Source: Prolixibacteraceae bacterium
GTDB lineage: Bacteria; Bacteroidota; Bacteroidia; Bacteroidales; Prolixibacteraceae
Assembly: GCA_025210775.1 (NCBI GenBank)
Contig: JAOARB010000022.1
Span: 1 to 64,000 of the forward strand
Length of the DNA stretch: 64,000 nt
Direction: 5' to 3'
Shown here: positions 52,101-61,223 of the stretch, in pieces
How positions within the stretch are numbered: the stretch's first letter is position 1
Layout: each line of letters opens with the position of its first letter
The notes under the pieces: generated by a model
What the model was told of the DNA's origin: nothing
The model's input: the letters and a program-made list of their open reading frames with translations, nothing else
The model's database searches: none
Position numbers and translations under genes: made by a program

Positions 52101-55100
52101 TGCATGGGATTAGTGCAGCAGGTTCAACGGGTCTAGCATTCGATAATGTCACGATAGATAAAGTTCTTCCGAATGATTTAAAACTGGTTTCGATTCATAA
52201 TAATGCAACTAGTTTTGTACAAGCCTCTAATGATGTTGTTTATGATTTAGAAATAAAGAATAATGGGGATAATGAGCAAACAGGGAATACTGTAAGAATC
52301 TACAGTGATGATAAATTCATTAAATCAATTAAGATTCCTATAATTAAAAAAAATGAGACGAAGAAAATATCGTATATCTGGAATCCTGAAAGAGTGGGTA
52401 CCTTTACGATAAGATTTGAATTGTCTTCTGATGATAATCTTAATAATAATATTTTATCAGACAGAGTTGAAGTATTTGCTGATCATGTTCTTTTAGCTGA
52501 TTTTGAAGGGGAAGTCTTTCCATCATCTGGTTGGATGAATAAAGAAATTTCAAAACAAGCATGGAGTTTGTATAAAAGTGATTCTTATCGTGGAAAGAAT
52601 CATGCTCGACTTAAGGCAAATTATAGTTCATCAAGTGAATCTCGATTGGTAACCCCAAAGATTCAAGGTGATGGAGTCACTCCATTTGTGTTTTATACCA
52701 AAGCTTCCTCATCGTCTAATGAACTAATTATCGAAAAAAGTGATGACGGGGTTAATTTTACAAAGATTAAGACAGTTCCTCTATCTGAGGAATATCAAAA
52801 AATTGAGTTTGTACTAAATGATGCTGAAAGAACATATATTGCTTTTCATGGTAAGACAGAAGCATCTTATCAGGCATATATAAGTATTGATTATTTAAGT
52901 GGACCTTTATTAACATCAGAAGAAATTATTGCCTTTAATTTGAGTGATAATTTCATTGAAAAAACACCTCACTCTTTTAGTGACACTAAGCTAGGTGAGA
53001 AAGATCAGAGTTTCACATTTGATGTATCAAATAATGGCAATAAGTCTTTTAGTGTTTCGGATAAAGTTGTCATATTAGAAGGGGGTTCGGCCGACCAATT
53101 TGAGATTACAAATACATTGCCATTAACTGTTTCCCCTAGTTCTAAGGTGTCGTTAAAGGTTCGACCTAAAGCTGAAAAAATTGGAGTTCAGCAAGCAAAG
53201 ATCCAATTTAATGGATCAATATTAGGAGGAGAAGACATTTCTAAAGATATTCGGATACGCGTTTTTCCTGCAAATATAACAGGACTGTATCCTGAAGCAA
53301 ATAATGAAGATGTTGAACTAACTCCCAATCTTTCATGGACTAATGGAGAAGGAGTTACTAAGGTTGATCTTTATTTCTCAGACAAACTTCCTTTAACTGA
53401 AGATGATAAACAAGTTTCTACTGATGATGTATTCTCAGAGTATCCTTTAAGTGGATTAAAAAATGGAACAAATTACTTTTGGAAGGTTGTTAATAGTGCT
53501 CCTGATGATCATGGAACATTATTCTCTACTTCTTCTGATGTAAATCATTTTGAAACTCTTCTTGGTAAATCAATAATAAAGACTTATCCTACAACAAGAG
53601 AGAAAACAGGGCTTGAATCATTGCCTTTTAGTTGTGGTGTTGAAGGAACTCCATTTTACACCTATAGTCAAAGTATTTATCCATCTACTATGTTCGATTC
53701 ATTAGATGGCAAAAGAATAAATAGATTGTTTTATTATTATAATGGAGAGGTTCAAGCAGAAGAAGATATTGTGGTGTATATGTCCAATACTTCAAGATCA
53801 GGCTTTGATGATGGACAAAAATGGGAACCATACCAAAATCTTATTAAGGTTTATGAAGGTCCACTACATTTACCAAATAAGCTAGGCTGGGTCGCCATTG
53901 ATTTAGATGTTCCTTTTATTTATGAATTAGGTCAGAACCTTCTAATTGGTTTAGATGCAAACGGTCACGTTCTACAAAATATTGATGCAGGTTTTGCCGT
54001 TTCCCAAAATCAAGATCATTTTGTTTCATATTATAGAAGACATCATGATATTGATGGAAATCCTGATCCTGAGAAGATTGCTGGACAAGATGGAATGATG
54101 GTTTCATATATGGCATCAATACGTGTTGGTGTTATAGATGAACCAACAACACCAGTTGTATATCATAAATGTGAAGAATATGATGCCCCTACAATAGGTT
54201 TACATGAGCATCCGAGTTATCATTTTAAGTTTAAAAATATCGGAGTTGGTGAATTACAATTCAATGACATAGAAATTGATGGTTTAAATAAGGATGAGTT
54301 CTCTGTGAAAGAGACCTCTCTATCTATTGCTGAGAATAAAGTAGGAGAAGTCGTTGTTGGTTGTAATCCTAGAAGTGTCGGAAAGAAGAATATAACTCTG
54401 GTTATTCATCATAATGGTCCAACAAAGGTTGTTCGAATTCCTATTCGTGTGGAAGTTACTGATGCAGAAGTAAGACATTTTCCATTCTATGAGGGGTTTG
54501 AAGGTAATCAATTTCCTGTGCCTGGATGGAGCTCACCTCATGATTCTTGGCATATAGGACGTGCAGCTTATAGTGGTGAATGTGCTGCAAGTGCAAATTG
54601 GCAGCATAAAGGAGATGCAATATTGGTTACTCCTCCCATTCATTTGCCAGAGAATTATCAATTGTCTTTTTGGTGGAGAAATAGATATTCTCCTGAACCA
54701 AGAGTCGGTGCATATGATTTTACATTTGTTGAGATTAGTTCTGATAATGGAATGACATGGAATGAACTTGGGACTTATTCAACTTCTACTTATAGTGATT
54801 CTTTCTATCAAATAAAAATTGATTTATCTGCGTATGCCAATCAACGTATTTTTATTCGATGGAGACATGAGTTGACTCCTGGATATGAGAATAGAGCTGG
54901 AGGCATAACAATTGATGATATTTTAATTGATGAAGTCCCATATACTCCTGAGATTAATGAATTAAGATTGTCTATTAAAGATTATAATAATGTCAATTTA
55001 GAGTGGGATGTTCCTGAGTTAAATGATCCAAACAGAACTAATAAAGTTGAAGGATATTCGATCTATCGTAATGGTAAGCTTTTGATCAATCTGAAGGACG

Positions 55101-58100
55101 ATGATTTCTCTTATAGTGATGAGCATCTTAAACGAGGTAATTATGAATATTATATAAGAGTGAATTATGAAAAAGGTAGTTCCGAAGGATCTTTCCCAGA
55201 AGTAGTATTTATAGATATTGAAAATGATTTTCCACCTACAGACCTAAATGCTGAGGTGATTAAAAAATCAGATAATACTAACAGTGTGTCTTTAACTTGG
55301 AATCGTCCAATAAAGAAAGAGTATATTGATCTTTTTCCAGAAGATGACATTTATGGTCCTGCAAAAACAGGAAATTATAGTGAAGATCAGTTGTGGGTTG
55401 CAAATTATGAACCTAAAGGTCATCATGAAGTTTCAATGTTGAAATTTGACTTGGAACAGTTCCAAGGAAAAGAAATTGAAAGTGTGAAACTAAGATTGAA
55501 TCAGATATTTATGGCAAATGACCATAATTCTGAACCTTCAAAGATTTATGCGATAAGTAAAGATTGGAGTGAAGATACTTTTGATTTTAGTACAACAATT
55601 CCATATGATGATCAAAAAGTCTGGGGAGAATATTATTTTGGATCTAATGGTTGGCAAGAAGTGGATATAACGGCTCTTGTAAAAGCTTGGATTGAAGGAA
55701 CGATTCCAAACTATGGCCTTTGTTTGGTTGCAGCAGAAGGAGACCGTTTGCGTGTATTTGATTCTAAAGACTGTATGATTCCTGAAAACAGACCACATCT
55801 AAAAGTTGCGGTAAATTCAGAGAAAGGAAGTGCTGGAAATGATAAAGGCCACGGACTGGGCTACCGAATCTACCGAAATGGTAAAATGATTCATCAAATA
55901 GATGATTTTAAGGCTACAACTTACACTGATGAGAATCTAGATCCAAACTTCTATACATATTCTGTATCTGCACTGTATAGTTATGCAGGAGAGAGTCAGA
56001 AATGTGATCCAGATGTTGTAAATGTTGCATTAAATGACAAATCAGCATGGACTTGGATGATTTATTTATATGAAGACAATACTGGTTTAGATGGGGCAGA
56101 GGATATTAATGAACTTGAATTTAATGGATCAGTTCCTGGGTTAGTTAATTATATCGTTTTATATGATTCGGACGATGACAGCAAAGACGGTGTTTATTAT
56201 ATAACGAAGGACCCAGAAGGTGAAAATAATACCATTGTTTCAAGAAAAATATCTGAAATTTTTGGTGTTGACCCAAGAATGTCAGATTGGAACACTTTAG
56301 ATAGTTTTATTGAATTTGCACAATCAAGTTTCCCTGCAGAACGCTATGCACTTACTTTATGGGATCATGGTAATGGAATTTTCCGTGAAGGAGATGATTC
56401 AGAAAGATCATTTGTTGGTGGAATGAATTTGTGGGAGCTAGATAAAGCATTGGATCGTTCTGTAAAAAGGACTGGTAAGAAAATTGATATACTTGGGTTT
56501 GATTTATGTTTGTTAGGACAGACTGAAACAGCCTATCAGGTAATGCCATATGCAAATTATTTAATTGCTTCTGAAAAAACAGAACCAGGAGATGGTTGGG
56601 ACTATAAGTCAGTGTTTGCAAGACTTAATGCGAATCCATTAATCTCTAGTGTAGAGATGAGTCGATATCTAGTTACTGATTATGTTGCAACCTATTCTAT
56701 TGGAGGAAATTCTAATCCGTCTAGTGTAACGCAAGCAGCTACAGACTTAACTGTTTATCAATCAGAATATATTCCAGCATTAAATGATTTTGCTAGATCT
56801 TTGATTAATCATGTTTATGATTATCATAAAGAAATTGAAACTGCTCGTGAATTGAGTTGGTATTCTAAGAGGAATAAAGATCATAGAGATCTCGGTCATT
56901 TTGCGAAATTGATTATGGTTAATGATAAACTACCTTACGAGTTAAAGGATAAAGCTAGGTTGTTTTATGATGTTTATACGAAAACAATTGTAGAGAATGG
57001 TTTTACAGGAAGAGTAAATTCAACTGCAACAGGCCATAGAGTATGGTTCCCAAAATCGATCAGTACTGAGCTTGATAAGGAGTTGTACTTACAACCGTTG
57101 AATTATCTCGATTTCAGTGAAACTTTGTGGGATGAGTTCCTTTTTAGCTATGAGACACCACAAAAAAATCCAAGTGTTTTAGGAGTGGACAATAGTACGT
57201 TTAATATTGATGCTGCAAAGCAAATCTTATCGATAAATGTTGCTTTAAGTGGAGATGCAGGCATAGTTGAGTGGGAGATCAATAGTAATGTCCCATGGAT
57301 TAAAATCCAACAATCAGAATATCAAAATAGCGCTCTATTATCTATCACTGTAGAGAAAAATAAAGGTGAAGCTAGAGATGGTGTTTTAACAATAGAAGCA
57401 GAAGGAATAATTGGTTGTCCGTTAGATATTCTTATACATCAAGATAAAATGGTTCCAGGATTGCATTCATTTAATGCTGAGATTAATGGATCAGGAGTTG
57501 ATATTTCATGGAAGTATTTTGGTACTGAAGAATTGTTCGATCATTATAATATTATTAAAGATGGCGAGATAATTTCTGAGATTTCAGATATAAATGTTGC
57601 TAAATATGTTGATGACGATTTTGTAAATGGTAAAGCAAATTATTGTTTAGAAATTGTATTAAAAAATGGGGAAATCGTAAAAAGTAAAGAGAAGTCTGTC
57701 CGTCTTATTAACGAGTTGACCATTGATCAGTTTTCTGTTGAAGAGACAAATAAAGGCGTAAACGTTTTATGGCATACACAAGATATTGACCAAGATGCTA
57801 GAGCTTTCCTTATTTTTAGAGATGATCTACTGATCGCAAGAATTACAGATTTAAACATTCGTAACTTTAGAGATCTTACAGTGACTAAAGGGAAGCATAA
57901 ATATTACATGCAAATGGAGTATTTATATTCGGTCTCAAATAAAACAAATGAATTCGGAATAAATATCTCATTACTATCAAGTATTTATGATAAGAAACTT
58001 AATAGCGAGATTAGTCTTTATCCAAATCCAATACAAAATAATCAGATTCATCTTTCTGTTGGATCTTGTATAAATGTTTCTAAAATAGAAATTTATAATT

Positions 58101-58243
58101 CATTTGGTATACTATTAAATGTGATCTACGGAGTTAATGGGAAGAGAGAAATTATTGAAGATATTGATTTATCATCAGGGATATATTTTTTGAAAGTAGA
58201 GACTTCCTTTGGAGTTAGAATAATCAAATTCATAAAAAAATAA
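49157..58243 (+). CDS. Giant T9SS-secreted clostripain-family (C11) protease with adhesin-like domains
   Basis: 3,028 residues with a signal peptide (RNVILLFLLLCVSLSSIA). The N-terminal two thirds hold cleaved-adhesin/MAM-like jelly-roll domains (about 20-175, 295-445, 853-1002, 1775-1928) separated by Ig-like domains. A DNRLRE-type domain lies near 2060-2220. The C11 peptidase begins about 2292 (WTWMIYLYEDN) with His2404 in LWDHGNG and Cys2451 in GFDLCLLGQ. A BACON domain (about 2673-2765), Fn3-like domains and a type A sorting domain (2951-3028, SLYPNPIQNN to IKFIKK) follow. Expected to be exported by T9SS and anchored at the surface. Start ATG 49157 chosen over a TTG at 49106. Confidence 0.88.
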   Translation: MRNVILLFLLLCVSLSSIAQVLTEGFESDPTSRGWSSNSIPEGNNWSINNGTNRGPNSVFEGTNAAMFNNYSFQKGVRGILESPEFNLKDVKSPELTFYWWNGDRSYEPSNLEIKGLDSDGSWINLGFYPMHSSVSWEKLTIPLRTTIKKIQIIGISDYGAKNTFIDDLIIKSADPYKFILSIASITKDIFLDRTLEVPFFIENRGSERDIYSLLFEETDQDWIQNIVDENGVNIDRLVLNHGEKKRLKLLVKSPANGPINGYMYTPRLKVSSTNDDKVTQSVGLSITTLVENKTYPLLVNFNNSSLPLGWQSLNLNHNSNEWSIVNNEGVDGSNSLAFKSNYNEGDDIIATQALYLSSDKVYRLGYKVKGGSSYRGANLSVKIGHNKSQLPDEFNEIANLVDFYQKDYVSKQHTFHVPQDGVYFIGFHTSTSTNLNIDDFILEYAPNYDMGFVIKTPQKIWIEGKSINYDLTITNKGQEADSYDLSYSDGLDGEFLLDGVVVNNIKIESGDSKHIVLKLNAPQGQYLHGEKIVQNVTLTSVHNSILQKTVEIETSVMIPLEFPFVDNNSRLEHYHLSSENRIERYQSNTGSHINSIWMKAKESSEDLSMNTNAFIDLSGSIAPTLYLDVNGSLGPFDDFRVFVIDFESGQKDELSSSVYTGSPVIRNSRFKASSFNDWSDVNQFVSSGWQRLLFDLKAYKGKKIFVGVDYNCGYNSRGEGLRISNLKIAEAPSYISVVKSNKSEFSELIGKWKKMSFSIENKGSKEDTFQFSFDHDGWQGLVLKDDAVVNSFKIEASAKVEFEIKLKALSSEVKHGDINNLSLNIKSKGSDDVERIVWKANSYEALTTPYEENFEDVESFNLLGWKIVNSNDDNKVWTIGDSFYSYDSDNCVWISNSFTSKAMDDWIYSAPVSLEEGSKYRISYFIRSLDNKPEKFDLLLYNVLDQEIKTLEKESIVEKSNYEEKVYEFNVPKTGIYYFGMHGISAAGSTGLAFDNVTIDKVLPNDLKLVSIHNNATSFVQASNDVVYDLEIKNNGDNEQTGNTVRIYSDDKFIKSIKIPIIKKNETKKISYIWNPERVGTFTIRFELSSDDNLNNNILSDRVEVFADHVLLADFEGEVFPSSGWMNKEISKQAWSLYKSDSYRGKNHARLKANYSSSSESRLVTPKIQGDGVTPFVFYTKASSSSNELIIEKSDDGVNFTKIKTVPLSEEYQKIEFVLNDAERTYIAFHGKTEASYQAYISIDYLSGPLLTSEEIIAFNLSDNFIEKTPHSFSDTKLGEKDQSFTFDVSNNGNKSFSVSDKVVILEGGSADQFEITNTLPLTVSPSSKVSLKVRPKAEKIGVQQAKIQFNGSILGGEDISKDIRIRVFPANITGLYPEANNEDVELTPNLSWTNGEGVTKVDLYFSDKLPLTEDDKQVSTDDVFSEYPLSGLKNGTNYFWKVVNSAPDDHGTLFSTSSDVNHFETLLGKSIIKTYPTTREKTGLESLPFSCGVEGTPFYTYSQSIYPSTMFDSLDGKRINRLFYYYNGEVQAEEDIVVYMSNTSRSGFDDGQKWEPYQNLIKVYEGPLHLPNKLGWVAIDLDVPFIYELGQNLLIGLDANGHVLQNIDAGFAVSQNQDHFVSYYRRHHDIDGNPDPEKIAGQDGMMVSYMASIRVGVIDEPTTPVVYHKCEEYDAPTIGLHEHPSYHFKFKNIGVGELQFNDIEIDGLNKDEFSVKETSLSIAENKVGEVVVGCNPRSVGKKNITLVIHHNGPTKVVRIPIRVEVTDAEVRHFPFYEGFEGNQFPVPGWSSPHDSWHIGRAAYSGECAASANWQHKGDAILVTPPIHLPENYQLSFWWRNRYSPEPRVGAYDFTFVEISSDNGMTWNELGTYSTSTYSDSFYQIKIDLSAYANQRIFIRWRHELTPGYENRAGGITIDDILIDEVPYTPEINELRLSIKDYNNVNLEWDVPELNDPNRTNKVEGYSIYRNGKLLINLKDDDFSYSDEHLKRGNYEYYIRVNYEKGSSEGSFPEVVFIDIENDFPPTDLNAEVIKKSDNTNSVSLTWNRPIKKEYIDLFPEDDIYGPAKTGNYSEDQLWVANYEPKGHHEVSMLKFDLEQFQGKEIESVKLRLNQIFMANDHNSEPSKIYAISKDWSEDTFDFSTTIPYDDQKVWGEYYFGSNGWQEVDITALVKAWIEGTIPNYGLCLVAAEGDRLRVFDSKDCMIPENRPHLKVAVNSEKGSAGNDKGHGLGYRIYRNGKMIHQIDDFKATTYTDENLDPNFYTYSVSALYSYAGESQKCDPDVVNVALNDKSAWTWMIYLYEDNTGLDGAEDINELEFNGSVPGLVNYIVLYDSDDDSKDGVYYITKDPEGENNTIVSRKISEIFGVDPRMSDWNTLDSFIEFAQSSFPAERYALTLWDHGNGIFREGDDSERSFVGGMNLWELDKALDRSVKRTGKKIDILGFDLCLLGQTETAYQVMPYANYLIASEKTEPGDGWDYKSVFARLNANPLISSVEMSRYLVTDYVATYSIGGNSNPSSVTQAATDLTVYQSEYIPALNDFARSLINHVYDYHKEIETARELSWYSKRNKDHRDLGHFAKLIMVNDKLPYELKDKARLFYDVYTKTIVENGFTGRVNSTATGHRVWFPKSISTELDKELYLQPLNYLDFSETLWDEFLFSYETPQKNPSVLGVDNSTFNIDAAKQILSINVALSGDAGIVEWEINSNVPWIKIQQSEYQNSALLSITVEKNKGEARDGVLTIEAEGIIGCPLDILIHQDKMVPGLHSFNAEINGSGVDISWKYFGTEELFDHYNIIKDGEIISEISDINVAKYVDDDFVNGKANYCLEIVLKNGEIVKSKEKSVRLINELTIDQFSVEETNKGVNVLWHTQDIDQDARAFLIFRDDLLIARITDLNIRNFRDLTVTKGKHKYYMQMEYLYSVSNKTNEFGINISLLSSIYDKKLNSEISLYPNPIQNNQIHLSVGSCINVSKIEIYNSFGILLNVIYGVNGKREIIEDIDLSSGIYFLKVETSFGVRIIKFIKK

Positions 58244-58265
58244 ATAATAGCTTTTGTAATTACAG

Positions 58266-58297
58266 AAGGTGGAGAATATATATTCTCCACCTTTAAA
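58266..58297 (+). terminator. Hairpin between the protease and susC, terminator or attenuator
   Basis: A perfect 28-nt palindrome: arms AAGGTGGAGAATAT (58266-58279) and ATATTCTCCACCTT (58280-58293), followed by TTAAAA. It ends only 16 nt before the SusC start, leaving no room for a promoter between. Confidence 0.7.
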
Positions 58298-58309
58298 ATT
58301 TAAAATATT

Positions 58310-61213
58310 ATGAGAAGTATACTTTTCTTGAGCATACTATTTTTATCTCAGTTAGATGTAATAGGTCAACAGTCAATGTTTAAAGGTTTGGTTATTGATG
58401 CCAATAATCAGGAACCATTGGTTGGAGCAACTATTTACAATAAATGTCATAAGGCTATGAGTGTAACTGATGCTCAAGGGATATTTAATATTCAAGCAGA
58501 AATAAATGATACTTTGATTGTTCGCTATCTAGGTTATAAAGCAAAAGATTTGATTTGTCAAGAGAATCATCCAATTAGGATTTCAATGTATCCTGAGTCA
58601 ACAATTCTGGATGATGCTATTGTAATTGCTTATGGTAAGCAAAAGAAAAACAAGATTAATGGTGCAATAACTTTCGTAAGAAATGAAGATCTAGAAACTT
58701 CCGTTCAAGATGTCTCAATGTTATTACAAGGAAAAGCAGTAGGATTGCAATCAATGACGGAATCAGGGGATCCTAGTATTAGTCCGATGATGTATTTGAG
58801 AGGGGTTAGCTCTGTCCATTCATATTCTGCACCTCTTTATGTTCTAAATGGTTTAATTGTAGATCCTTCGTTGATGAGTAGAATCCCAACAAGTAATATT
58901 GCATCCATTTCAATTTTAAAGGATGCTTCAGCAACTGCTTTATATGGCTCTAGAGGAGCTAATGGGGTAATCCTAATTGAAACTAAAGAATCTGCATCAG
59001 ATAGGATTAGAGTGGGAGCAACTTTTAGTTATGGTTTGATCTATCCTAACACACTTCCTATAAAGCTAATGAGCTCGAAAGAGAAACTTGAATATGAAGT
59101 GATGTTGGGAATTAAAAGATTGTCTAGAGATAAGATAGATCAGCTGTCTAAAGATGAAACAAATTGGGAGAATCAGATTTTAAGAGACGGAACCTCAAAA
59201 CGACTTGAATTAAGTGTTGAAGGAGGAAATGGAAATGATTCATATCGTCATCAAATTTCATATTATAATGAACTAGGAACATTACAAAATTCGTCTTTGG
59301 AAAATTATTCTTATACATGTCGTTTAAGAAATAATCTTGGAGATAAGGTTCAGTCTTCTTTTTATATTTATGGAAATCATACAAAAATAAAAAGCCCTAC
59401 AGGTCTAGAGAAAAAACTTGTAAAAAACAGTCCAGTGATTCAAGCATATCTTAATAATCCATATGATCCACCAATGGATAAGAATGGACGATATTTACCT
59501 ACATCATTAGGTCCTAATGCTATTCGAGATTTAAATATGATAACCTATGAAACAAAGGACTATCAAATAAGGTTACAAAATGATCTAAAATGGTCAATTT
59601 TAGATGGGTTTTATTTTAAAGTACTTTATTCGTGGAATTATACACATCGTTTATTAGATCAGTTTAACCCTCCTGGGATAAGTATATATCCAATGAATCC
59701 AGCAACAAATGTCCAGGGAGATAAAAAGAGAAGTTATTCTGGGAATACACGTTTGCAAACTTCGAATCAATTACATTATGAATATATAAACTCCAAAAGG
59801 AATCATTTTCAGCTTATGTGTGCTTTTGAAACGGATTATCGTAAGGAGGATGGTTTTATTGCTTTAGCAAAAGGTTTTGTAAACCCGATGTTGTCGTCAC
59901 TATCCTCAGCCGAAGAACCTTTTCAAACAGCGGAAAGATATTGGGAAAGAAATATGCTTTCTTATCTCTCTTTTATTAAGTATGATTGGAATAATACATT
60001 TTTTATGGATGTTTCTTTCCGTAGGGATGGATCTTCTGTTTTTGGTGCCGATAACCCCTATTCTAATTTCTATTCAGTAGGAGTCGGTTGTGATTTAGCC
60101 GATATTCTTTTTAAGAATAATGTTAAGCTTTTAAAATTAAGAGCAAGTTGTGGTACTTCTGGTAATGAGGGGATATCTCCATTCCAGACTATGAGTCTGT
60201 TCAAATTTAATCAATATTATGGGGATAAAAAAGCAGGCGATGCAACACAATTGGGAGATAATAAGTTAGAATGGGAAAAAAGTATAACAAAAAATATAGG
60301 AATAGATTTTGAATCGAAAAATACCAAATGGGGGGTAAATGTAGATTTCTATAGACAAGATGTGACCAATCTTTTGTTAGAAGCACAACTCTCAAGATTG
60401 TATGGATTTTCTTCTACGACAGCAAATTCAGGTGCTTTAAGAAATCAAGGTCTGGAATTGTCATTACATTCTACTTTATTAAGGAGGAACAATTGGTCAT
60501 TATCTGTTGAAACTCAGTATTCTTATAATAAAAATATTGTTACTAAAACGCCTAATGGAGATGATATAATCACCGGTTCTGTCGTAACCAGAGAAGGTGA
60601 ACCCTTTGGTAGTTTACTGCTTGTACCTTACTCAGGAGTTAATGTATCTAATGGTGCTCCATTATGGTTAAAAAAAGATGGACGTTTGACCGAAGTCTTT
60701 GACCATTCTGATGCAGTGGTTCTTGGAACAGGAATTCCTCCTCATAACGGTTCATTAAGGGTTAATCTACGAAATAGGCATTTTAATTTCTCTATTCTAT
60801 TTACTAGTGCAACAGGTAATAAGGTATTAAATAATAGTAGGTATTTTTTAGAATCTGACGGGGAGTTTATGATATATAATCAGGATAGAAGGTTATTAAC
60901 TGACGCCTGGAAAGAAATAGGAGATATCACGGATATACCAAAACAAGTTGCGAATGGGAATAACCATCAGATGTCTTCTAGATATGTTGAGCCTGGAGAC
61001 TATGTAAGACTTAAGAATATTCGTTTATCATATTTTATTGATAAAGACAGCTTTATTCGATCTCCTTTTCATACAGAATTTAGTATAGAAGCAGCAAATT
61101 TATACACCTGGACTAAATATAAAGGAGCTGACCCAGAGATGGCTAGAGCTGTTGATGCTTTTAGATATCCTTCTAACAAGACTATATTCCTAGGAGTCTC
61201 AATGAATTTTTAA
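58310..61213 (+). CDS. SusC/RagA-family TonB-linked outer-membrane transporter
   Basis: A 967-residue SusC-type receptor. It has a signal peptide (RSILFLSILFLSQLDVIG), CarboxypepD_reg-like domain (about 25-95), plug domain with the SusC signature GVSSVHSYSAPLYVLNGLIV and SISILKDASATALYGSRGANG, and a long barrel ending MNF. It is followed by susD after 10 nt. Substrate not readable; the protease upstream suggests peptides. Confidence 0.93.
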   Translation: MRSILFLSILFLSQLDVIGQQSMFKGLVIDANNQEPLVGATIYNKCHKAMSVTDAQGIFNIQAEINDTLIVRYLGYKAKDLICQENHPIRISMYPESTILDDAIVIAYGKQKKNKINGAITFVRNEDLETSVQDVSMLLQGKAVGLQSMTESGDPSISPMMYLRGVSSVHSYSAPLYVLNGLIVDPSLMSRIPTSNIASISILKDASATALYGSRGANGVILIETKESASDRIRVGATFSYGLIYPNTLPIKLMSSKEKLEYEVMLGIKRLSRDKIDQLSKDETNWENQILRDGTSKRLELSVEGGNGNDSYRHQISYYNELGTLQNSSLENYSYTCRLRNNLGDKVQSSFYIYGNHTKIKSPTGLEKKLVKNSPVIQAYLNNPYDPPMDKNGRYLPTSLGPNAIRDLNMITYETKDYQIRLQNDLKWSILDGFYFKVLYSWNYTHRLLDQFNPPGISIYPMNPATNVQGDKKRSYSGNTRLQTSNQLHYEYINSKRNHFQLMCAFETDYRKEDGFIALAKGFVNPMLSSLSSAEEPFQTAERYWERNMLSYLSFIKYDWNNTFFMDVSFRRDGSSVFGADNPYSNFYSVGVGCDLADILFKNNVKLLKLRASCGTSGNEGISPFQTMSLFKFNQYYGDKKAGDATQLGDNKLEWEKSITKNIGIDFESKNTKWGVNVDFYRQDVTNLLLEAQLSRLYGFSSTTANSGALRNQGLELSLHSTLLRRNNWSLSVETQYSYNKNIVTKTPNGDDIITGSVVTREGEPFGSLLLVPYSGVNVSNGAPLWLKKDGRLTEVFDHSDAVVLGTGIPPHNGSLRVNLRNRHFNFSILFTSATGNKVLNNSRYFLESDGEFMIYNQDRRLLTDAWKEIGDITDIPKQVANGNNHQMSSRYVEPGDYVRLKNIRLSYFIDKDSFIRSPFHTEFSIEAANLYTWTKYKGADPEMARAVDAFRYPSNKTIFLGVSMNF

Positions 61214-61223
61214 TAATAATATA

